Part shown: in pieces, positions 53,600 to 61,987 of the stretch
Position numbering within the stretch: position 1 is the first letter of the stretch
How the letters are laid out: every line of letters starts with the position of its first letter
Assembly: GCA_964633355.1 (NCBI GenBank)
Contig: CAZWGO010000012.1
Span: forward strand, 1 to 61,987
DNA: 61,987 nt
Direction: 5' to 3'
Source of the DNA: Micavibrio_B sp964633355
GTDB lineage: Bacteria; Pseudomonadota; Alphaproteobacteria; Micavibrionales; Micavibrionaceae
Program-made: the position numbers and the translations under genes
The notes under the pieces: model-generated
The model's database searches: none
Seen by the model: only the letters and a program-made list of their open reading frames with translations
Told to the model about the DNA's origin: nothing

Positions 53600-55078
53600 T
53601 CAATCATCAGCGCCGCCGACTTTATGCAGTCGCGTATCGAGTTTATCACCGGAACAATTATAGGTGACTTGATCGGTCAGCTTCACGGCATAATCGCCAG
53701 TGAAACAGGCATCGCAATAACCCGGGTCATTCGCAACGCGCCCCGGCTTGCCCATCGCTTTATACAATCCATCGATGGAAATATAAGCGAGCGAATCAAC
53801 GCCGATATATTGGGCGATCTCTTCGAGATTGTGCGTATGCGCGAGAAGCTCTTCAGATGAAGGCGTATCGATACCATAGAAACAGCTATATTTGCTTGGC
53901 GGCGAAGAGATACGCATATGCACTTCAGCCGCGCCTGCAGCTCGCATCATTTCGACAATTTTGCGTGATGTCGTCCCGCGCACGATAGAATCGTCAACCA
54001 GCACGATGCGCTTGCCATGCACCAATGAACGATTAGCATTGTGTTTCATCTTCACGCCCAGATGGCGGATACGTTGCGTTGGCTCGATAAAAGTACGGCC
54101 AACATAATGATTGCGGATAATCCCAAGCTCGAATGGAATACCTGCCGCTTCTGCATAACCGATTGCTGCCGGCACGCCGGAATCAGGCACTGGCACGACA
54201 ATATCGACATCGCAGGGATTTTCTTCGGCGAGTGTCGCGCCGATGCGCTTTCTCATTTCATAAACCGATTTACCGCCGATATCGGAATCAGGGCGTGCGA
54301 AATAAATATATTCAAAAATACAAAGGCGAGATTGCGCCACTTCCAGCGGGCGTAAGGATTTGACACCTTCTTTGGTAATCACCACCATTTCGCCCGGCTC
54401 TACATCGCGCACATAATCAGCGCCGATAATATCGAACGCGCAGGTCTCCGATGCCAGAATATACGCATCGCCGAGTTTACCGAGGGAAAGCGGACGGAAA
54501 CCATGCGGATCGCGCACACCGATCAACTGATCCTTGGAAAAAGCGAGTAAAGAATAAGCACCTTCAATCCGTTGCAGCGCTTCGATGAAGCGGTCGACAA
54601 CAGTTTCTTTTTTGGACAGAGCGACAAGATGAATAATAACTTCGGTATCTGTCGAGGATTGGAAAAGACTGCCGCGCCCGACAAGCTCTTCCTTGATCGT
54701 GAGGGCATTCGTTAGGTTGCCGTTATGCGCAACAGCAAAACCGCCGAAGGACAAATCGCCATAAAGCGGCTGTACGTTGCGGAGCCCGGCACCACCGGTT
54801 GTGGCATATCGGTTATGACCGATAGCGGCAGACCCTTTAAGCTTGGCAATCGTCGCGCTATCGCTGAAAATTTCATCGACCAGACCGATATCTCTATGCG
54901 CAAGGAAATTTTCGCCATCGAAGCTTACGATACCGGAGGCTTCCTGTCCGCGATGCTGAAGCGCGTGAAGCCCGAGTGCCGTCAAGGTGGAGGCGTCTTC
55001 GTGACCGAATATTCCAAAGATGCCGCATTCTTCTTTTAGTTTATCGTCATCAAACGGAATTGTGGTCAGATTATTCAT
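53600..55078 (-). CDS. purF: Amidophosphoribosyltransferase PurF
   Basis: 492 residues. The short propeptide ends before Cys18 (EECGIFGIFGHED), the glutaminase nucleophile. The PRTase domain has the PRPP loop VLVDDSIVRGTTSRKIVEMM. It makes 5-phosphoribosylamine from PRPP and glutamine, the first step of purine synthesis. It overlaps cvpA by 8 nt, as the known cvpA-purF pair. Confidence 0.97.
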   Translation of the reverse strand: MNNLTTIPFDDDKLKEECGIFGIFGHEDASTLTALGLHALQHRGQEASGIVSFDGENFLAHRDIGLVDEIFSDSATIAKLKGSAAIGHNRYATTGGAGLRNVQPLYGDLSFGGFAVAHNGNLTNALTIKEELVGRGSLFQSSTDTEVIIHLVALSKKETVVDRFIEALQRIEGAYSLLAFSKDQLIGVRDPHGFRPLSLGKLGDAYILASETCAFDIIGADYVRDVEPGEMVVITKEGVKSLRPLEVAQSRLCIFEYIYFARPDSDIGGKSVYEMRKRIGATLAEENPCDVDIVVPVPDSGVPAAIGYAEAAGIPFELGIIRNHYVGRTFIEPTQRIRHLGVKMKHNANRSLVHGKRIVLVDDSIVRGTTSRKIVEMMRAAGAAEVHMRISSPPSKYSCFYGIDTPSSEELLAHTHNLEEIAQYIGVDSLAYISIDGLYKAMGKPGRVANDPGYCDACFTGDYAVKLTDQVTYNCSGDKLDTRLHKVGGADD

Positions 55079-55811
55079 TGGGCGGCGACCTTTCGGGCAG
55101 GGCAGGATCGTTATCAGTTTCAGTCTCGATAAGCTGGTTTAAACTTTTGCGTTCTTCGTCGCTATAGGCCGGAAGCTTGTCGGCAGCTTTTTTGAGTTCG
55201 TCGACTTGTTCTTGCGCACGGGTCGCGGCATCGCCGCCAATCGCCTGAATTTCGCGCAGCTTGTCACGCGCGGCGTTGCCGGTCGCATCGCCTGTCTCGT
55301 TATTGGGCATAAAGCCTTTCAGCCAATCGGACACCGCTTCGATGTAAACTATGGTTTTCGACTTGCCGAGAATTTCTTTTTTATTTTCATCCGGGATCAG
55401 GCTGCCCAGTACCATGTAAATAATGCCAAGGAATAACAAGGCGCGGGCAATCCCGAAAACAACACCAAGCGTGCGGTCGACCGGACCAAGGCCGATAGCG
55501 CGGATAGAGGCCGACATAAAATAACTAATGAGTTGCAGGATTAGAAATACGGCAATGAAAATACCGGCATAAGCGCAAATCTGTGCGGCGATATCATATG
55601 AAATCAAACCGAAAAGCTGGCCTTCTCCTTCGCCGAACCAGCCGCGAATGACCGGCGCAACTTTGCTGCCGAACAAATAAGCCGCCATCGCGCCGCCGAT
55701 GACGCCAAAAATGGTCAAAACCTCGCGCACGAAGCCGCGGAAAAACGATATACCCGCCGAAACGAGGATAATCAGGACGATGCCGATATCTATTATCGAA
55801 GAAATGCTCAT
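55071..55811 (-). CDS. cvpA: CvpA-family membrane protein
   Basis: 246 residues from MSISSIIDIGIVLIILVSAG (an ATG four codons earlier is possible). Four helices lie within 1-125, with FFRGFVREVLTIFGVIGGAM as family signature. A C-terminal cytoplasmic tail of ~100 residues is charged and predicted helical. CvpA is known from colicin V production and envelope stress. Its stop overlaps the purF start, so they are coupled. Confidence 0.88.
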   Translation of the reverse strand: MSISSIIDIGIVLIILVSAGISFFRGFVREVLTIFGVIGGAMAAYLFGSKVAPVIRGWFGEGEGQLFGLISYDIAAQICAYAGIFIAVFLILQLISYFMSASIRAIGLGPVDRTLGVVFGIARALLFLGIIYMVLGSLIPDENKKEILGKSKTIVYIEAVSDWLKGFMPNNETGDATGNAARDKLREIQAIGGDAATRAQEQVDELKKAADKLPAYSDEERKSLNQLIETETDNDPALPERSPPNE

Positions 55812-55863
55812 GAATAGGCACATTCTATAGGGAAAAGAGTATGTATTTGCAAGCTTCGAAGCT

Positions 55864-57282
55864 TTAGCCGGCGGCTTTTTTCAAAGCTTGTTTTTCTGGA
55901 ACAAGCCCACCCTCGCGCATCATGCGCACAAGGTCGTCGAGATCGCCGATTTCATGCAGTTGCAGGCCGTCCGGCGCCGACACCCGCTTGTCTTTTTTAT
56001 GTCGCTCGGCGCAGCACGCTTCTGTAAACCCAAGCTTGGCGGCCTCCTTCATGCGCAAATCCTGCTGGGCGACGGGACGCACCTCTCCCGACAGGCCGAT
56101 CTCGCCGAAAAAAACATTCTGCGATGGCACGGGCGAATTTTGCAGCGAAGAGATCAAAGCCGCCGCTACGGCCAGATCTGCCGCCGGTTCGGTAATTTTA
56201 ATCCCGCCCGCCATGTTAAGGTAAATTTCGGAGCCGGAAAATACGAGGCCGCAGCGCGCTTCCAAAACCGCAATCACCATGGCAAGGCGATTGGAATCCC
56301 AACCGACCACCGCGCGGCGCGGCGTCCCGTAAGGTGCGGGCGCGACCAAAGCCTGAACTTCGACAAGTATGGGACGCGTGCCTTCAAGACCCGCGAAGAC
56401 TGCACTACCTGTCACATTTTGCTGACGCTGCGATAAAAACAACGCGGAGGGATTGGGCACTTCGGACAGACCGCTATCGCCCATTTCGAATACGCCAATT
56501 TCATCAGTAGGCCCAAAGCGGTTTTTAACGGTGCGCAGAATGCGGAAATGATGCCCGCGGTCACCTTCAAAATAGAGAACGGTATCGACCATATGTTCAA
56601 GGACCCGCGGGCCCGCAATCTGCCCGTCTTTCGTCACATGCCCGACAAAAAACACGGAAGTGCCAGTTTTTTTAGCAATGCGGATCAATTCCTGCGCAGC
56701 GGTCCGTACCTGTGACACAGTGCCCGGCGCGCTTTCAACCGTATCGACATACATTGTCTGGATGGAATCGATGATGAGAACATCGCAAGGATTCTCTTCA
56801 ATCGTCGCCGCAATTTCACGAACATTTGTCGCACTCGCAAGTGCTACTGGCGCATTGGATAAGCCCAGTCTTGATGCGCGCAAGCGTACCTGATCGACTG
56901 CTTCTTCACCAGAGATGTAAACGCATTTCAAACCCTTGGTCGCCAGCGCACAAACGGCCTGTAATAATAAGGTCGACTTCCCGATACCGGGATCGCCACC
57001 GATTAGAACAGCCGAGCCCGGCACGATTCCGCCGCCCGTGACGCGGTCAAACTCTCCCATACCGGTTTTGGCGCGATTGATCTTTTTTTCATCCTGAACA
57101 TGGAGGTCGGATAATTCCAACGTTTTTGATTTTTTCGTGGAGCCTAGGCTCTTGGGTGGACCTGCCTCGATAGTTTCCGCCGTAATGGAATTCCATTCGC
57201 CGCAACCCTCGCATTTCCCCGCCCAGCGCGAGGTAACGCTTCCACAATTTTGACAAACATAAGCGGTTTTCGACTTGGCCAT
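55864..57282 (-). CDS. radA: DNA repair protein RadA (Sms)
   Basis: 472 residues. Zn finger CQNCGSVTSRWAGKCEGC at 10-27, Walker A GGDPGIGKST at ~95-104, the RadA-specific KNRFG in VKNRFGPTDEIGVF, and a C-terminal Lon-like domain. It promotes branch migration and recombinational repair. Only 40 nt separate it from cvpA, so it may start a radA-cvpA-purF transcript. Confidence 0.97.
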   Translation of the reverse strand: MAKSKTAYVCQNCGSVTSRWAGKCEGCGEWNSITAETIEAGPPKSLGSTKKSKTLELSDLHVQDEKKINRAKTGMGEFDRVTGGGIVPGSAVLIGGDPGIGKSTLLLQAVCALATKGLKCVYISGEEAVDQVRLRASRLGLSNAPVALASATNVREIAATIEENPCDVLIIDSIQTMYVDTVESAPGTVSQVRTAAQELIRIAKKTGTSVFFVGHVTKDGQIAGPRVLEHMVDTVLYFEGDRGHHFRILRTVKNRFGPTDEIGVFEMGDSGLSEVPNPSALFLSQRQQNVTGSAVFAGLEGTRPILVEVQALVAPAPYGTPRRAVVGWDSNRLAMVIAVLEARCGLVFSGSEIYLNMAGGIKITEPAADLAVAAALISSLQNSPVPSQNVFFGEIGLSGEVRPVAQQDLRMKEAAKLGFTEACCAERHKKDKRVSAPDGLQLHEIGDLDDLVRMMREGGLVPEKQALKKAAG

Positions 57283-57375
57283 GCCTGTATGATACCGATT
57301 CCTGATTTTAAATCAAGAACATTTAGAGAACAAATGCTTACTTAATTTTAAAGATATCTTCGTTATTATAGACAA

Positions 57376-58089
57376 ATGAAATCACGCCAATCCGGCAATG
57401 TCCTTTTTTTAATACTGATAGCGGTGGCTTTATTCGCTGCGTTATCTTACGCCGTGACCTTATCCTCACGAGGCGGAGGAAATAATACCGCTAAGGAGTC
57501 TGCCAGCACTGGGGCAGCCAGAGTATTTAATTTTGAAACCGCGTTACGAGCTGCCATTACAAGATTAATGACCATCCACGGTATCGATATATTTTCGCTC
57601 TCATTCAATAATGATATTTATAAAAGCATCAATGGTACTTTAATATTTTCGGCTATGGGCACGCCCGTTAATCCTTCCTTCTATGTCTTCCATCCTCAAG
57701 GCGGCAGTGTTAGCCCGCAAATATTTCCAGATATTTCGATACCTTGCCCAACATGTGCCGCAGGCCTGATGGCACCCGGTCATTTAAATATCCAATTTAT
57801 AAATGTACCCGATGTTGGAACAGCAACAGCGGATCTTAGCGCTGGAATTTTCAATTTAAATAAAGACGTTTGCTTGGCCTTGAACGAAAAGAATGGAATA
57901 TCATTTATACCAGTTGCCAATGTGACATTCGCTAATTTTGAAGGCACTACATCTATACCTGCAGTGGCGCCTGCTTCAGGCGTAACTTCTGCAGACCTAG
58001 ATGCTATTAAAGGAAAAACGTCCTTTTGCTTCCTAGAAAATACGTCTACAAATCGGTATATTTATCGAATGATTTTACAAGTTAATTAA
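57376..58089 (+). CDS. Prepilin-like protein, paralogue of 16857-17552
   Basis: 237 residues. The start MKSRQSGNVLFLILIAVALF gives a short polar leader and one helix (~8-29), like an atypical prepilin without the GFTLIE cleavage site. The remainder is extracytoplasmic, with a CPTC pair and three further blocks shared with the first copy: KDVCLALNEKNGI, CFLENTS and RYIYRMILQVN. No pilus genes are adjacent. The function is unknown. Confidence 0.72.
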   Translation: MKSRQSGNVLFLILIAVALFAALSYAVTLSSRGGGNNTAKESASTGAARVFNFETALRAAITRLMTIHGIDIFSLSFNNDIYKSINGTLIFSAMGTPVNPSFYVFHPQGGSVSPQIFPDISIPCPTCAAGLMAPGHLNIQFINVPDVGTATADLSAGIFNLNKDVCLALNEKNGISFIPVANVTFANFEGTTSIPAVAPASGVTSADLDAIKGKTSFCFLENTSTNRYIYRMILQVN

Positions 58090-58121
58090 TTTAGATCTTT
58101 CCTGTTAATCCATAGTTTAAC

Positions 58122-58829
58122 TTAAATCCCCTGCGTCAATACGCCTGGATAGCTCGCAAACACATTCTTGCGGTCGTTGAAAGTGACGCGCTCAACCACG
58201 ATCGATAAATGCGGATAGCGGTCCCTGATTAATTCGACCCCGGGCTTTGTATCTTTCATATCAATCTTGACCATGTCACAAACCAAGGCCAGACCTGCAA
58301 GCCGGTCTTCCCCGTTTTCAAAATCATGATCATCGATGATCAATACATATCCTTCATCACCGATCAGTCGCGCGGAAACTTTTTCAAGGCAACGCGCCTG
58401 ATCGCGGGTCGGCACATGCGGCTCGACAATCTCGAACATCACATCGCTTTTTTTTAGGTCCGTCGAAGAGATAACATCTTCGACCAATGTCAGAAATTCG
58501 CTATCGCATAAAGACGCCAGATGAACATTGACTGCCACCGGCAGGCGCTTCTTTTCCGCCGCGGCCTTGATAGCGAGCGGGACCAAGAATTTATCCGCCC
58601 TCACCTGCCAATCGGCAGGCATATCGCGCAGACGGTCGAAATAGATATTATTGGCCAGCGGCGTTCCATCGGCATTCTTCAATATCGCCAGCGCTTCATA
58701 TGCGGTGATCTTGTTTTCATCGACATCGCGATATTGCTGAAACATAAAACCGGGTCTATGCGGATGATCCCAGATTTCCATCTGAATTTTGTCCTCGGTG
58801 TTTGAATGATCGAATTGTTGCTTAAGCAT
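58122..58829 (-). CDS. Degenerate EAL-domain protein
   Basis: 235 residues. EAL-type landmarks exist in order: ITAYEALAILKNADG, LPVAVNVHLASLCD, MFEIVEPHV, VLIIDDHDFENGEDRL and CDMVKIDMKD. However the DDFGTG motif is replaced by DDHDFENG, and the second Asp/Lys positions only partly agree. The protein stops at TQGI, where EAL domains carry a QGY/F end. It is therefore probably a c-di-GMP sensor or an inactive domain, not a phosphodiesterase. No signal or membrane segment. Confidence 0.65.
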   Translation of the reverse strand: MLKQQFDHSNTEDKIQMEIWDHPHRPGFMFQQYRDVDENKITAYEALAILKNADGTPLANNIYFDRLRDMPADWQVRADKFLVPLAIKAAAEKKRLPVAVNVHLASLCDSEFLTLVEDVISSTDLKKSDVMFEIVEPHVPTRDQARCLEKVSARLIGDEGYVLIIDDHDFENGEDRLAGLALVCDMVKIDMKDTKPGVELIRDRYPHLSIVVERVTFNDRKNVFASYPGVLTQGI

Positions 58830-58897
58830 TTTTTATCCCTGTTGGGGGCCACTACATAGTATTTGGGATAAATCTGTCAAAGAAAAAAATTTCTTTT

Positions 58898-60553
58898 TTA
58901 CAAATACTCTTTCTGTAACGCCCATTTAATCTGGGTAATTTCAGATTTGATGCAAGTGCTTAAAACCAATTGGCGCGTTTTAACCGGCTTGGCGCCAGAG
59001 CCAAGATAGACACTGTTTTCAAGGCTCAATTTTGCGCCAACGCATGAAAATCTCCATCCGGCTCCGGATGGCAGGCGTAAAATGACTTCCTCGCCATCGT
59101 TGAGGACGGTTGCCAAAACACGCGGATGCAGGTGAAAACGCGCGACCGCAGGCATCGCATGGGTCGGGATAATTTCTGCGGTCAGCGTATCCTCGCCGCG
59201 TAAATCCAGCCCCTGATCGCCCAAATACAACCGGCGACGATGGGAAATACCGTTGATCGACACATAAGCGTTATGCATCGCGTCTAGTAAGCAATGCTCG
59301 CGGCTCTCGGAACGCGTAACCTTAATCTTGCCATGACGTCGCGCGATATGACCGTCGGATTTAAAATCATGCGCCGGACGCTCATCGAGCGTCAGGGCCG
59401 TATGCGCCGCCGTATGACGCAAAACCTGTTGCCATTCAGGTGCAGATGGATGCCCGCCGCAATTGACGAAAATACGTTCTTTGCCATAGGCAAATTCGAA
59501 CGACAGCGGCGATGAATGCATCGTCATGTCGCAAGGTGAATCCGCGATGCTCGCCGTATCCAGCATCAATAAAGAACGCCCGAGCTGTACGCGCTCAAAC
59601 CCTGCTTCCGGCAAAGATTTCATCGCCTTGCCAGTGCTCGCGCTTTGCGTTTGAAGCGCATCCATCAAAAGGATATCGCCCTCTTGCCCGCCATGAAAAA
59701 GGCCAAGTTTTTTATCGGCGTAACGGAAGAAACGCAACGCCTGTCCGGCGCGGTCGATACCATGCTGGATAATTTCCGGGACTGGCAAATTGGCACGGTT
59801 CAATCCGCAGCGTAGATCAAGAAGAATTTGCAGACTATCTACCAGCGCTTTTGGTGAACGCGACGCATGTGAACCATCACTCAAAATTTGCTGCGGAATT
59901 TCCTGCAAAATAATCTCGAAAGCCTGCAATATCCAGCTCTCACGGCCCGGGAATGAAAATCCGGCGAACGCCAATCCCTTGGCGGCTTTCAACAGCGCAA
60001 CGCCTTTTAAATGACCCGGCAGGGATCGTGATAAATGTTTTGCCTGTTTGGTGAGTGATGCATAGTAACGCGCCTGAAAATCTTCGTCGGCGCTGCCGCA
60101 AAAGAAATCATAAAAAGACAGCCAATAGGAAATACGCTCGCCGATAATATCCGCTCTCCAGATATCAGCATCCCAGCGATCATAATCGCCGATCCATCCA
60201 TCGACCATGTGACGGGCGAGCTTTCTAGCAGACTCGCCTCCGGCAGCCCGCAAATCGCGCAGGAAAGAAAATTCATGGCATTTCAATCTGAGATGCGGAT
60301 GATCTTCCGCCTCGAACCAGAAATCACCGGAGAATACTAATGTCGATCCCTCGCATTTGAACAGGCCGCGGCATAAAGCTCGCCCGTTTTCCGCATCGCC
60401 CGGCCACGGGTCGATCATCTTCACCGCCATTTCGGACGGCGCTTCGCCGGAAGACAAAAGCCAGTGATAGAATTTGGAGGAATGAGCGGCTGTCGATGTC
60501 GCGCGTTTTAAATCATGGATGAGGGCAATAGGCTTTTCCGCGATAGCGATCAT
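58898..60553 (-). CDS. Heparinase II/III-like protein
   Basis: 551 residues. The N-terminal ~330 residues are an alpha/alpha-toroid-like region (WIGDYDRWDADIWRADIIGE is typical), and the C-terminal part is a beta-sandwich with FEFAYGKERIFVNCGGHPSA and HLHPRVLATVLNDGEEVILR. Family proteins are polysaccharide lyases, but no signal peptide is present, so a cytoplasmic or envelope role is unclear. The start overlaps the rpe stop by 1 nt (TGATG), a conserved alphaproteobacterial arrangement. Confidence 0.85.
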   Translation of the reverse strand: MIAIAEKPIALIHDLKRATSTAAHSSKFYHWLLSSGEAPSEMAVKMIDPWPGDAENGRALCRGLFKCEGSTLVFSGDFWFEAEDHPHLRLKCHEFSFLRDLRAAGGESARKLARHMVDGWIGDYDRWDADIWRADIIGERISYWLSFYDFFCGSADEDFQARYYASLTKQAKHLSRSLPGHLKGVALLKAAKGLAFAGFSFPGRESWILQAFEIILQEIPQQILSDGSHASRSPKALVDSLQILLDLRCGLNRANLPVPEIIQHGIDRAGQALRFFRYADKKLGLFHGGQEGDILLMDALQTQSASTGKAMKSLPEAGFERVQLGRSLLMLDTASIADSPCDMTMHSSPLSFEFAYGKERIFVNCGGHPSAPEWQQVLRHTAAHTALTLDERPAHDFKSDGHIARRHGKIKVTRSESREHCLLDAMHNAYVSINGISHRRRLYLGDQGLDLRGEDTLTAEIIPTHAMPAVARFHLHPRVLATVLNDGEEVILRLPSGAGWRFSCVGAKLSLENSVYLGSGAKPVKTRQLVLSTCIKSEITQIKWALQKEYL

Positions 60554-61218
60554 CAGGTATCACCTCGAAGCGCTTTGATCGCCGATGCGTAATGATCGGC
60601 GCCGCCTTTAAACACAGCCGTTCCGGCGACCAGTACATCCGCGCCCGCCGCAATAACTTGCTTTGCTGTTTCAGGCGTAACACCGCCATCGACTTCCAGA
60701 TCGATTGGACGGTTTTGCAAAGCAATCAGTTTTTTTGCTTCGGTAATTTTATCGAGGAGCGGAATAAAGCTCTGCCCGCCAAAGCCAGGATTGACCGTCA
60801 TGATTAAAATCAGATCGACCAGGTCCATGACATGCTTGATCGCATCAATCGGTGTTGCCGGGTTGAGCGACACGCCAGCGCGTTTGCCCAGTGAACGAAT
60901 GATCTGCAATGACCTGTGCAAATGCGTTGTACCTTCGGCATGAACAGTGATGATATCAGCGCCCGCATCGGCGTAATCTTTGAGGTAGGCATCGACCGGC
61001 GAGATCATCAAATGAACGTCGAAAATCTTTTTTGTGTGCGGGCGGATACATTTGATTACCGGCGGCCCGAAGGTCAGATTGGGAACGAAATGCCCGTCCA
61101 TCACGTCGATATGAATATAGTCAGCCCCGGCGGCGTCAATGGCACGAACCTCTTCCCCAAGCTTGGAAAAATCGGCGGAAAGAATCGAGGGCGCGATCCG
61201 GATATTAGACATATTCAT
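60553..61218 (-). CDS. rpe: Ribulose-phosphate 3-epimerase
   Basis: 221 residues, TIM barrel. IRIAPSILSADFSKLGEEVR starts the family pattern, with HIDVMDGHFVPNLTFGPPV (metal His and Asp), MTVNPGFGGQSFI and LEVDGGVTPETAK. It interconverts ribulose-5-phosphate and xylulose-5-phosphate in the pentose-phosphate pathway. A second ATG two codons later is equally possible as start. Confidence 0.97.
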   Translation of the reverse strand: MNMSNIRIAPSILSADFSKLGEEVRAIDAAGADYIHIDVMDGHFVPNLTFGPPVIKCIRPHTKKIFDVHLMISPVDAYLKDYADAGADIITVHAEGTTHLHRSLQIIRSLGKRAGVSLNPATPIDAIKHVMDLVDLILIMTVNPGFGGQSFIPLLDKITEAKKLIALQNRPIDLEVDGGVTPETAKQVIAAGADVLVAGTAVFKGGADHYASAIKALRGDT

Positions 61219-61354
61219 GGATTTCTAAAAATTGGGGGCGAATCAGGGGAAAACTCAGTTATCTATTTATAATATAAGGCGAATCGGCGTGTCGAGAGTT
61301 TTTTACGGAATAATTTATTTGCCCTATTATGTATAAAAGTGATATGTCGCTGCC

Positions 61355-61702
61355 ATGAAATCTAATTCCAATTCCGCATTCCCGACAATCTTGGCTATTT
61401 TCACAATTGCCGCAGCAGCAGGCTATGGAGTCTTACAATTAACACCTGAGAAAACTCATACATATCCACATGAGCCTACACGCGAAGACGTGCTCCGAGC
61501 GAGTGGCTATAAAAATATCCAAATGGCCGATAAATCCAGATCAGACAACCATTGGATTTTCAGGGACTGCAATAAAGGTGAAACAAGCCAAAACTTTTAT
61601 GCTGAGACCTCTGATGGAAGTTATGTAAGAGGCACAACTTGTAAAAGCTTATGGTCAAAAGAAATTAAAATTATTGGTATTGAGCCTGCCCAAAGGCCTT
61701 GA
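61355..61702 (+). CDS. Small membrane-anchored protein, unknown
   Basis: 115 residues. One N-terminal helix (FPTILAIFTIAAAAGYGVLQ) is followed by a ~85-residue soluble domain with two Cys (FRDCNKGE and GTTCKSLW), which could pair as a disulfide outside the cell membrane. ASGYKNIQMADKSR and SYVRGTTCKSLW are reminiscent of small phage-tail or secreted proteins, but I cannot assign it. It is convergent with rsmB, only 2 nt apart. Confidence 0.6.
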   Translation: MKSNSNSAFPTILAIFTIAAAAGYGVLQLTPEKTHTYPHEPTREDVLRASGYKNIQMADKSRSDNHWIFRDCNKGETSQNFYAETSDGSYVRGTTCKSLWSKEIKIIGIEPAQRP

Positions 61703-61704
61703 TG

Positions 61705-61987
61705 CTAATTCACTCTCAGACGGCTAATAAAAAACCCGTCCATCCCACCGAGATTTGACAGATGCGAGGGGAAAATCCGTACATCGCCGTACTGGGTCAG
61801 GATATCGCCATAGCCGCCGATTTCCTGCGGTTGGATCGGCAGGCGCTGCGCCCGCCCTGACTGGACGACGCGGTCGATCTGGTATTCGCCTTCTTCTTTT
61901 TGCAAAGAGCAGGTGCAGTAAACAAGAATTCCCCCCGGGTTCATTATCGTCAGCGCATTATCCAAAAGCCGCGCCTGCAGATCGGCG
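61705..61987 (-). CDS. rsmB: RsmB-like 16S rRNA m5C methyltransferase, C-terminal part
   Basis: The frame is open to the right window edge; only the last ~93 codons are inside. IMNPGGILVYCTCSLQKEEG carries the catalytic-cysteine motif (TCS) of RsmB/NOP2 methyltransferases, and GYGDILTQYGDVRIFPSHLS and DGFFISRLRVN are typical of the end. It methylates C967 of 16S rRNA in the cytoplasm. Confidence 0.85.
   Translation of the reverse strand, partial: ADLQARLLDNALTIMNPGGILVYCTCSLQKEEGEYQIDRVVQSGRAQRLPIQPQEIGGYGDILTQYGDVRIFPSHLSNLGGMDGFFISRLRVN

Overview
The window looks like chromosomal DNA of a Gram-negative alphaproteobacterium. The pointers are a dnaA-dnaN-recF-gyrB block with rpsT just upstream of dnaA, an Usg-family protein, a CtaA-type haem A synthase, a eukaryotic-type NADP isocitrate dehydrogenase, an RNase E with a long acidic insertion in its S1 domain, CIRCE-controlled groESL, and an rsmB-rpe-heparinase-like order. 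Dot/Icm (type IVB) coupling proteins would fit a host-associated or predatory lineage such as the Micavibrio relatives. That placement is an inference; the sequence alone does not settle it. One run of 10 N (16353-16362) is an assembly gap inside dotL.

Layout. 1-5044 (minus): a stress and small-molecule block with a zinc-ribbon peptide, a flavin reductase, a 24-residue membrane peptide, a membrane protein, Dps, a TerB-like protein, an SLC13 permease, glyoxalase I and the start of an Hsp70/YegD-like chaperone. 5161-8072 (plus): ResB and CcsA of System II cytochrome c maturation. 8142-12006 (minus): a CNNM/DUF21-CBS protein and a P2A cation ATPase. 12302-12452: tRNA-Thr(UGU) and pieces duplicated from it. 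12629-18772 (plus): dotM, an undescribed membrane protein, dotL, a prepilin-like protein and a secreted beta-helix protein. 18773-29899 (minus): argS, gyrB, recF, dnaN, dnaA, rpsT and a mutM operon. 30076-32263 (minus): groEL and groES with promoter and CIRCE. 32349-34780: usg, a repeat-rich spacer, a [2Fe-2S] ferredoxin and membrane protein genes. 34912-42431: a possible MazF/PemK-fold protein, a ferredoxin-NADP reductase-like flavoprotein, ctaA, a GT4 glycosyltransferase, a small periplasmic protein and rne. 42889-49265: amiC, two sister mini-lipoproteins, an L,D-transpeptidase, icd, a barrel-like protein with a secreted HMA-like protein, and two unknown genes. 49373-57282: yfgM-like, bamB and der, then an SDR, purF, cvpA and radA. 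57376-61987: a second prepilin-like protein, a degenerate EAL protein, a heparinase-like protein, rpe, a small membrane-anchored protein and the 3' part of rsmB.

Working together. The replication genes form a classic dnaA-region cluster, although I see no DnaA-box cluster. yfgM-bamB-der and cvpA-purF repeat arrangements known from other proteobacteria. dotM and dotL encode the Dot/Icm substrate-receptor complex, and the gene between them is a good candidate for a new partner. The rest of that apparatus is not in the window.

A second theme is repeats. Several families of palindromic elements, about 60-100 bp each, sit between genes or touch gene ends. One lies in frame inside argS, one directly before recF, one over the apparent N-terminus of the prepilin-like gene, and one related pair lies directly after groEL and groES.
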